From Anaerolineae bacterium (lineage in GTDB: Bacteria; Chloroflexota; Anaerolineae; J102): DNA of 32,673 nt. Location: assembly GCA_026991225.1 (NCBI GenBank), contig JALXCB010000194.1:1-32673 (forward strand), in the 5' to 3' direction. A program made the position numbers and the translations under genes. Under the pieces are notes generated by a model. It did not search any database, had not been told where the DNA came from, and worked only from the letters and a program-made list of their open reading frames with translations. This document shows positions 27,550 to 32,673 of the stretch, in pieces. The stretch's first letter is position 1. Each line of letters starts with the position of its first letter.

Positions 27550-27765
27550 GGGTGCGTCCCAAATGGGCGCGTTGCGTCTGACGCCCCGGAGGTGAACCTC
27601 CGGGCTAGAAACGACGCCCCCTCAAGGGGGCTTTCCGAGCCAGCCCGCGCCCAAAGCCGGGTTCACCCGGCGTGGTTTTGTAGCCCGGCGCTTCAGCGCC
27701 GGGTGGAGCCCGCATGACCAAATTCCTGATGACAACGCGATTGGCCAAAATTTTAGGACGCACCC
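27550..27765. mobile_element. Non-autonomous element, copy 2 (intact), GGGTGCGTCC TIRs
   Basis: GGGTGCGTCC 27550-27559, GGACGCACCC 27756-27765, 216 bp; hairpins at 27585-27604, 27616-27631, 27656-27671, 27684-27703. Confidence 0.85.
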
Positions 27766-27842
27766 CTTCGAGCCTTCGTGGCTTTTGGCGGCCTAAAGTC
27801 AAGTACGTTAGCAGTTACATCGAATTTCAGAATGACTTCAGT

Positions 27843-28604
27843 TTAGGGACGGGAGGGTGCGATGTTGTACACGACGACCACCCACAGCGCGTTTTCGGGG
27901 CTGAACATCCCTACGGAACGCGGATACAAATACACCAGAACCCGGTAGGGATGCTGCGCAACCTGCTTGACCAAGGTGACATCCTGAACGGACTCCCATG
28001 CGCGCACGCCGCTTGTTTCATCAACACCCTGGACGCCTGGTCCAATTAGCACATCCAAACTCTCGGGGTGCGAAGACAACCGCTTTCCCTGACCGATTTT
28101 CTCCGCAGGCAGGGGCGTGGCGGGAAAAAGCTGCTCGCCCGCGCCTGACCACACGATACTGCCCGCGAAATTCAGCAGCCCGCTGCATCGATGCATGATG
28201 GCGAATCCGCCAAAATCGCCGGGTTCTATTTCCAGCACCGCCAGATCATGAACATGTTTGATTTCAAACCCCATGACTTTCTGAGGTCGACCATGCTCGT
28301 CAGTCACGACCTGATACGTCCAGTATGCACCCACGGCATCGAAAAAACCGCTGGCTTTCTTCAGCAGGATGTCGTCGGACAAAGGAGCGTGGAGTTCGTC
28401 ACAGGCCGTTTGTTTGCGAGCATAGAGACGTTGAAATTGGAAGGTTTGAAAGTCCAATACGACCATCCCCACGTTGGCGAAGTGCGGGTCCACGTCGAAG
28501 GTGGTTTGGGATCGGCTTTGGCAAGCGGTCACCAACAAAATGGCGGTACATGCCAGAAGCAATCCTAAGCGTTTCATCATCATTCTCCAAATCGTGAAAG
28601 CCAT
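27843..28604 (-). CDS. Hypothetical lipoprotein
   Basis: Lipobox in MMMKRLGLLLACTAILLVTACQS; no recognised domain. True start is probably the internal MMMKRLG rather than the first ATG. Confidence 0.65.
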   Translation of the reverse strand: MAFTIWRMMMKRLGLLLACTAILLVTACQSRSQTTFDVDPHFANVGMVVLDFQTFQFQRLYARKQTACDELHAPLSDDILLKKASGFFDAVGAYWTYQVVTDEHGRPQKVMGFEIKHVHDLAVLEIEPGDFGGFAIMHRCSGLLNFAGSIVWSGAGEQLFPATPLPAEKIGQGKRLSSHPESLDVLIGPGVQGVDETSGVRAWESVQDVTLVKQVAQHPYRVLVYLYPRSVGMFSPENALWVVVVYNIAPSRP

Positions 28605-28610
28605 CTTCCC

Positions 28611-30200
28611 TCAGGGTTGAAGGGCAGCGGGGAAGGTTTGGATCATCGGCAGGAAGGCGCGGTGGGGGTTCAGCGCCGTGCGGGCGTTGGCGACGCCCCA
28701 GCCGTAACCATTGTTGGGGATGGCGTCGGGGGCGTCGCCGCCACAGCCCTGGGCGGAAGTGTGCGGGTCGGCGGTGGTGGTGAGCCAGGCGCGGATGCGT
28801 TCGGGATGGCCTTTGAGGTCGGGGCGGGCGGAGAGCAGCAGTGCAGCCACGCCCGCAACATGGGGCCCGGCCATGCTCGTGCCGCTGGAACTGCCGTAGC
28901 GGTTTCCGGGAATGCTGGATACGACGGAGACGCCCGGGGCGCTGATGTCGGGCCCGGCGCGGGTCTGGCCGTCGTAGGTGACGGGCCCCCGGCTGCTGAA
29001 GCTGGCCAGATTGTCATTGCTGTCGGTCGCGCCTACGGTAAACGCTTTGGGATAGATGGCGATGGGATCGCGGATGGAGCCGCAGGAAGGGCCGCTGTTC
29101 TGGGCGGAGGCGACCACCAGGATGCCCGCGGCGTCGGCCGCGTTCAGGGCCGGTTCGATGACATCCAGATTCTCGGGTTTGCAGCCCTCATCCGGGGGAC
29201 AGCTCCAGGAGTTGTTGATGATGTCGGGGGCTTTGGCGGGATCGTCGTCGGCGGTTGGATCGCCGCCGATGGGCCAGGGGGCGACGAACCATTGGAAGCA
29301 TTCGATGTAGGTGGAGGGCATGCCCCAGCCCCGCTCCATGTTGCGACAGCCGATCCAGCGGGCGCCGGGCGCGATGCCGATGGGGTGCGCTGCGGCCTGG
29401 GGCCAGTCTGCGGCGTCGGGGGCAAGGTCGTTACCCACCATCGTGCCCATGGTATGCGTGCCGTGCCCGTAATCGTCGCAGGGTTCGGGCGAATCGAGTC
29501 CGCAGGGGTTGTCGCCGGAGAGGTTGGGGTTCAGTTCGTGGATGGCGTCGTGCCAGTTGTAGTCGTGGGAAACGGCGTCCGCGCTCGCATCGTAGCCGCG
29601 ATAGGCCCGCTTGAGGGTCTCGTGAGTCCAATCGTAGCCGGTGTCCTGGCCTGCGACCACAACGCCCTCGCCGGTGACGCCCTGCACCCAGGCCCAGGGC
29701 GCTTCCACCCGTTCGATGCCCCAGGGGATGGTTCCTGAGGCGGTCTGGATGGCGGTCGACGGTTCGGGGTGAGGGCCCGCGGCCCGAAAAGGCGCGTTGG
29801 AAGTGACTCGACGCACCTGTGAGAGGCGCAAGAGCTGGTTCAATTGCCCGGCATCCACCTGCACCCGCACCGCATTCACCACCCAAAAGGGTTGATAGTT
29901 CATGCCCATGCGGTCCAATTGCGCCAGGAGAGGGCGTTGGGTGGCGGCGGCGTGTTTTTGCAGTGTGTCGACGACCCAGCGCCCGCGAGCGGTTTTGTCG
30001 GGCAGGGCGTAGGCGGGATCAAGATCGGCCTGGGGTAGCTGGATGATGACGTCCGCCTTGCCCCGGGCGTCCAGCTCCTCCCAGACGGAGGCGGTCACCC
30101 GCGGGTCGGGCGGAGGCGCGGCCATGAGCGAACCGTCGGTTGCGAGCAAGAACAAACCGGCGAGAAAAACCAGCAGAGCAAATGACAATTGTTGTTTCAT
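28611..30200 (-). CDS. S8 family (subtilisin-like) serine peptidase
   Basis: 529 aa, signal peptide; VVVAGQDTGYDWTHETL (Asp), YGHGTHTMGTMVG (His), SSGTSMAGPHVAGVAALLLS (Ser). Confidence 0.95.
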   Translation of the reverse strand: MKQQLSFALLVFLAGLFLLATDGSLMAAPPPDPRVTASVWEELDARGKADVIIQLPQADLDPAYALPDKTARGRWVVDTLQKHAAATQRPLLAQLDRMGMNYQPFWVVNAVRVQVDAGQLNQLLRLSQVRRVTSNAPFRAAGPHPEPSTAIQTASGTIPWGIERVEAPWAWVQGVTGEGVVVAGQDTGYDWTHETLKRAYRGYDASADAVSHDYNWHDAIHELNPNLSGDNPCGLDSPEPCDDYGHGTHTMGTMVGNDLAPDAADWPQAAAHPIGIAPGARWIGCRNMERGWGMPSTYIECFQWFVAPWPIGGDPTADDDPAKAPDIINNSWSCPPDEGCKPENLDVIEPALNAADAAGILVVASAQNSGPSCGSIRDPIAIYPKAFTVGATDSNDNLASFSSRGPVTYDGQTRAGPDISAPGVSVVSSIPGNRYGSSSGTSMAGPHVAGVAALLLSARPDLKGHPERIRAWLTTTADPHTSAQGCGGDAPDAIPNNGYGWGVANARTALNPHRAFLPMIQTFPAALQP

Positions 30201-31498
30201 GCGTCCAGGTTGGCCCCCAGCCCGCGCAGGGTTTCCACAAAGCCGGGGAAGGAGTCGGCCGCGCAGGCGATGTCTTCGACCACGGTGGTGCCGTCCGCGG
30301 CCAGGCCGGCAATGGTCAGGGCCATGGCCAGCCGATGGTCGCCGTGGGACCAGACGAGCGCGCCTTTCAGCCGCGTGGGGCCGTGCACGACGAAGCCGTC
30401 GGGCCGTTCCTCGATGTCTGCGCCCAGCTTACGCAGCTCGGCGACGGTGGTGGCGATGCGGTCGGTCTCTTTCACCCGCAATTCCCCCGCGTCCCGCACG
30501 ACGGTCTCGCCCCGGGCCTGGGTGGCGATGACTGCGAAAACGGGCAGTTCGTCGATCATGGTCACGATCTGGTCGCCTTGCAGGGTGATTGCTTTGAGTG
30601 CTGTGGGGCGGATGTGAAGGTCGCCCACGGGTTCGCCGCCGCTCTCGCGCCAGTTCGTCAGGGTGACGTCCGCGCCCATGGCGATGAGGGCGTCGAGCAG
30701 CCCGCGGCGGGTGGGATTGACGCCCACGCCCAGGATGTGGATGTCGCTGCCGGGGAGGATGGCGCCCGCGGCCAGGAGGAAGGCGGCGGAGGAGAAGTCG
30801 CCGGGGATAGTGATGTCGAGGGGCGCGATCTCGCTGGGAGGCTGCTCGGAGCTGATATAATGGCCTTTGCGCAGGATGGGCGCGCCCATGCTGGCCAACA
30901 TGCGTTCGGTGTGGTCGCGGGCCGGGCCGGGTTCGATGACTACGGTCAGGCCCAGGGCGTAGAGGCCGGCGAGGAGGATGGCGCTTTTGACCTGGGCGCT
31001 GGCCACGGGCAGTTCGTATTCGATCCCGCGTAAGGGGGAGCCGATGATGGCCAGGGGGAGCAGACGGCCTTCATCCCGACCGACGATCTGCGCTCCCATC
31101 CTCCGCAACGGCTCGGTGATGCGCCCCATGGGGCGTTTGCGCAGTTGGGGGTTGCCCGCCAGCACGCTGAAAAAATCCTGTCCCGCCAGCAGGCCCGCGA
31201 CCAGGCGGGCTGTGGTGCCGCTGTTGCGGCAATCCAGCACCTCTTCCGGCTCCTGCAGGCCGTGCAGGCCCCGCCCATGCACCAGCCATTCCCCGGCGTC
31301 GGTCTCCCGCACCTCAACGCCCAGCTTGCGCGCCACGTCCAGGGTGGCCAGGGTGTCGCCGCTGCGCAGGGCGTTGCGCACGCGGCTGACGCCGTCGGCG
31401 ATGGCGCCGAAGAGGAGGGCGCGGTGGGTAATGGATTTGTCGGCGGGGACGGTGGTGCGGCCTCGCAGCGGGCCGGGGGTGATGATGAGCTGGTCCAT
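30197..31498 (-). CDS. aroA: 3-phosphoshikimate 1-carboxyvinyltransferase (EPSP synthase)
   Basis: MDQLIITPGPLRGRTTVPADKSITHRALLFGAIADG, LDCRNSGTTARLVAGLL, GNPQLRKRPMGRI, RVKETDRIATTVAELRKLGADI, HGDHRLAMALTIAGL. Start set at ATG 31498; the track ORF is 28 codons longer. Confidence 0.95.
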   Translation of the reverse strand: MDQLIITPGPLRGRTTVPADKSITHRALLFGAIADGVSRVRNALRSGDTLATLDVARKLGVEVRETDAGEWLVHGRGLHGLQEPEEVLDCRNSGTTARLVAGLLAGQDFFSVLAGNPQLRKRPMGRITEPLRRMGAQIVGRDEGRLLPLAIIGSPLRGIEYELPVASAQVKSAILLAGLYALGLTVVIEPGPARDHTERMLASMGAPILRKGHYISSEQPPSEIAPLDITIPGDFSSAAFLLAAGAILPGSDIHILGVGVNPTRRGLLDALIAMGADVTLTNWRESGGEPVGDLHIRPTALKAITLQGDQIVTMIDELPVFAVIATQARGETVVRDAGELRVKETDRIATTVAELRKLGADIEERPDGFVVHGPTRLKGALVWSHGDHRLAMALTIAGLAADGTTVVEDIACAADSFPGFVETLRGLGANLDA

Positions 31499-31536
31499 GG
31501 CGGATATGCTATCACCAATGCGGGGGGAATGCAATC

Positions 31537-31752
31537 TGCTATGAAAATAGAGCCACGAAGGCGCGAAGGAAAGCGAAGGCACGAAGAAAAAAGACTGAAG
31601 ACTAAAGACTGAAGATTATCTGCGGAAATCAGCGTTGCATCTGCGTCATCTGCGTTCTCATTTTCATCGGTATCGGCGCGCCGCCGCGCGTGGTACCTGC
31701 TATGAAAATGGATTTGGGAAACCGGGAAACCGGTACACCAGTAGACCGGGAT
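31537..31752. repeat. Mosaic of intergenic repeats
   Basis: TGCTATGAAAATAG + GCCACGAAGGCGCGAAGG + GACTGAAGACTAAAGACTGAAG + CTGCGGAAATCAGCG...CATCTGCGTTCTCATTTTCATC + TGCTATGAAAATGG + GGGAAACCGGGAAACCGGTACACCAGTAGACCGGG. Confidence 0.7.
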
Positions 31753-32673
31753 TCAGGGATGGTTGATGACCAGGGGCTGGTAGAGGCGCAGGGGTTTGGG
31801 GATTTCGTTGGGATAGGTCATGAGCAGGGGCGGGATGGCCTGGGTGGTGCCCAGGAGCAAGGTGCCGGGTTGGTCGCTCCGCCACCAGAAGGCCCCATCT
31901 TCCGCCTGGAAGCTGAGCAGCGCCTGCACCGCGTTCTGATCGCGGGTGAAGAGGGGGCCTTCCGGGTCCCAGCCCACAGCGATGAGGCCCTCTGTCACCA
32001 GGGCGGTGGAGTCTACATTGCTGACTTCATCTCCGTAGATGCCGCTGAGCTCCCAGCCGCCGTCGTCGTTCTGCATGGCCCGCAGTCGGGCGATGCACTG
32101 GCTCGCCGCGGGGTGGTCGGGGCGGCCCGCCGCGGCGAAGGCCTGCAACGTGCGGCCAGAAGTGTCGGTGTCGGAGGCGGTGGCGTTGGGGTCGATGGGC
32201 CAGCCCCAGCAGCCGTCGGGGTTTTGGGCCGCGGCCAGGGCGTCCACCGCTTTGGCGGGGATGGGGCGTCCGGCCCGGGCCAGGGCGATGATGGCCATGT
32301 CGTTGCGGAAGAGGTTGTATGCGTGGTAGTAGCCGGTGGCGGGGTCGTATTCGTCCTCGATGAAGGCGATGAGGTCGGTTCCGGCGAAGTGGCGGGGGTC
32401 TTTGCCCGCGGCCAGGGCCGCGCGCAAGACTTTGGCGCCTTCGCCCGCGTCTTTGCGCGTCAAGCTCTGAAAGGCGCTCTCGCAACGGTCGAGGAGGCTG
32501 GCTCCTTCACGGGTCCAGTCTGGGCCGTCGGGGTTTTGCCCGGCGAGGGCGACGACGTAGGTCGCGTCGCAGAGGGACATGCCTTTGATTTCGTCGGTTG
32601 CGAACTGGCCGTGGAGCCAGTCGATGGCGCGGGCGACCGCGGCTTCGCGCTGTGGGCGGGTGGTGGCGGGGGA
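31753..32673 (-). CDS. Prenyltransferase/squalene-cyclase repeat protein, 5' end beyond the window
   Basis: Open to the window edge (...AVARAIDWLHGQFATDEIKGMSLCDATY...); QW-like repeats AAQNPDGCWGW, AMQNDDGGWEL, SFQAEDGAFWW. Confidence 0.8.
   Translation of the reverse strand, partial: SPATTRPQREAAVARAIDWLHGQFATDEIKGMSLCDATYVVALAGQNPDGPDWTREGASLLDRCESAFQSLTRKDAGEGAKVLRAALAAGKDPRHFAGTDLIAFIEDEYDPATGYYHAYNLFRNDMAIIALARAGRPIPAKAVDALAAAQNPDGCWGWPIDPNATASDTDTSGRTLQAFAAAGRPDHPAASQCIARLRAMQNDDGGWELSGIYGDEVSNVDSTALVTEGLIAVGWDPEGPLFTRDQNAVQALLSFQAEDGAFWWRSDQPGTLLLGTTQAIPPLLMTYPNEIPKPLRLYQPLVINHP

Larger units (their letters stand above)
26951..27818. repeat. GTAACTGCTAACGT-family repeat remnant disrupted by nested insertions
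   Basis: CCACGAAGACACGACGACACGAAGG on the left and CTTCGTGGCTTTTGGCGGCCTAAAGTCAAGTACGTTAGCAGTTAC on the right (52/53 identical to 6790-6842). Confidence 0.65.

Noticed and set aside
27089-27765. Possible CRISPR-like array or integron attC sites from repeated palindromes
   Set aside because: No regular repeat-spacer periodicity; the two copies are bounded by TIRs and an 8-bp duplication; no cas or integrase gene in the window.
27380-27802. Two near-identical ~60-aa ORFs (...GVRPKILANRVVIRN.VMRAPPGAEAPGYKTTPGEPGFGRGLARKAPLRGRR.)
   Set aside because: Translations of the duplicated hairpin element; similarity follows the palindromes (PGAEAPG, PGEPG), no RBS, best explained as non-coding.
28617-29738. 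373-aa plus-strand ORF
   Set aside because: Antisense to the subtilase gene, Gly/Val/Asp-rich without motifs.
30853-30861. TATAAT-like sequence (gatataatgg)
   Set aside because: Lies inside the aroA coding region with no gene positioned to use it.

Overview
High-GC bacterial chromosomal window, probably Chloroflexota judging by gene content and intergenic repeat style (inference). It carries about 27 protein-coding genes, mostly housekeeping: nnrE, a fused aroK-aroB, a YfcE-like phosphodiesterase, VanZ-like and site-2 protease genes, yebC-ruvC-hicB-like-ruvA, pncC/cinA C-domain, sucCD, DUF1361 and DUF4173-like membrane proteins, a NarL-type two-component pair, a subtilase, aroA, and two genes cut by the window edges (LVIVD-type beta-propeller, prenyltransferase/squalene-cyclase repeat). 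No rRNA, tRNA, CRISPR array or intact transposase was recognised. The most unusual content is intergenic. (i) A nested non-autonomous transposon locus at 27081-27773: two copies of a ~217-bp element with GGGTGCGTCC terminal inverted repeats, bounded by a perfect 8-bp duplication. One copy is interrupted by a 230-bp element with its own TIRs and a CTAG duplication. The empty site is preserved at 6790-6842. (ii) A modular twin-hairpin motif, consensus CCCG..TGAA..CGGGCTA(n)AAACGACGCC..TGAA..GGCTTT, with covarying stems and constant linkers, arranged as inverted pairs. (iii) A ~150-bp MITE family (GTAACTnCTAAnGT ends, 8-bp duplication) and several other quasi-periodic inverted repeat families that sit at gene 3' ends and in some cases supply the stop codon. 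Among proteins, the most notable are a PEP-utilising-enzyme-like protein lacking both the ATP-grasp domain and the swivel-domain catalytic His, and a sulfotransferase / ASPIC-UnbV / sulfotransferase operon.
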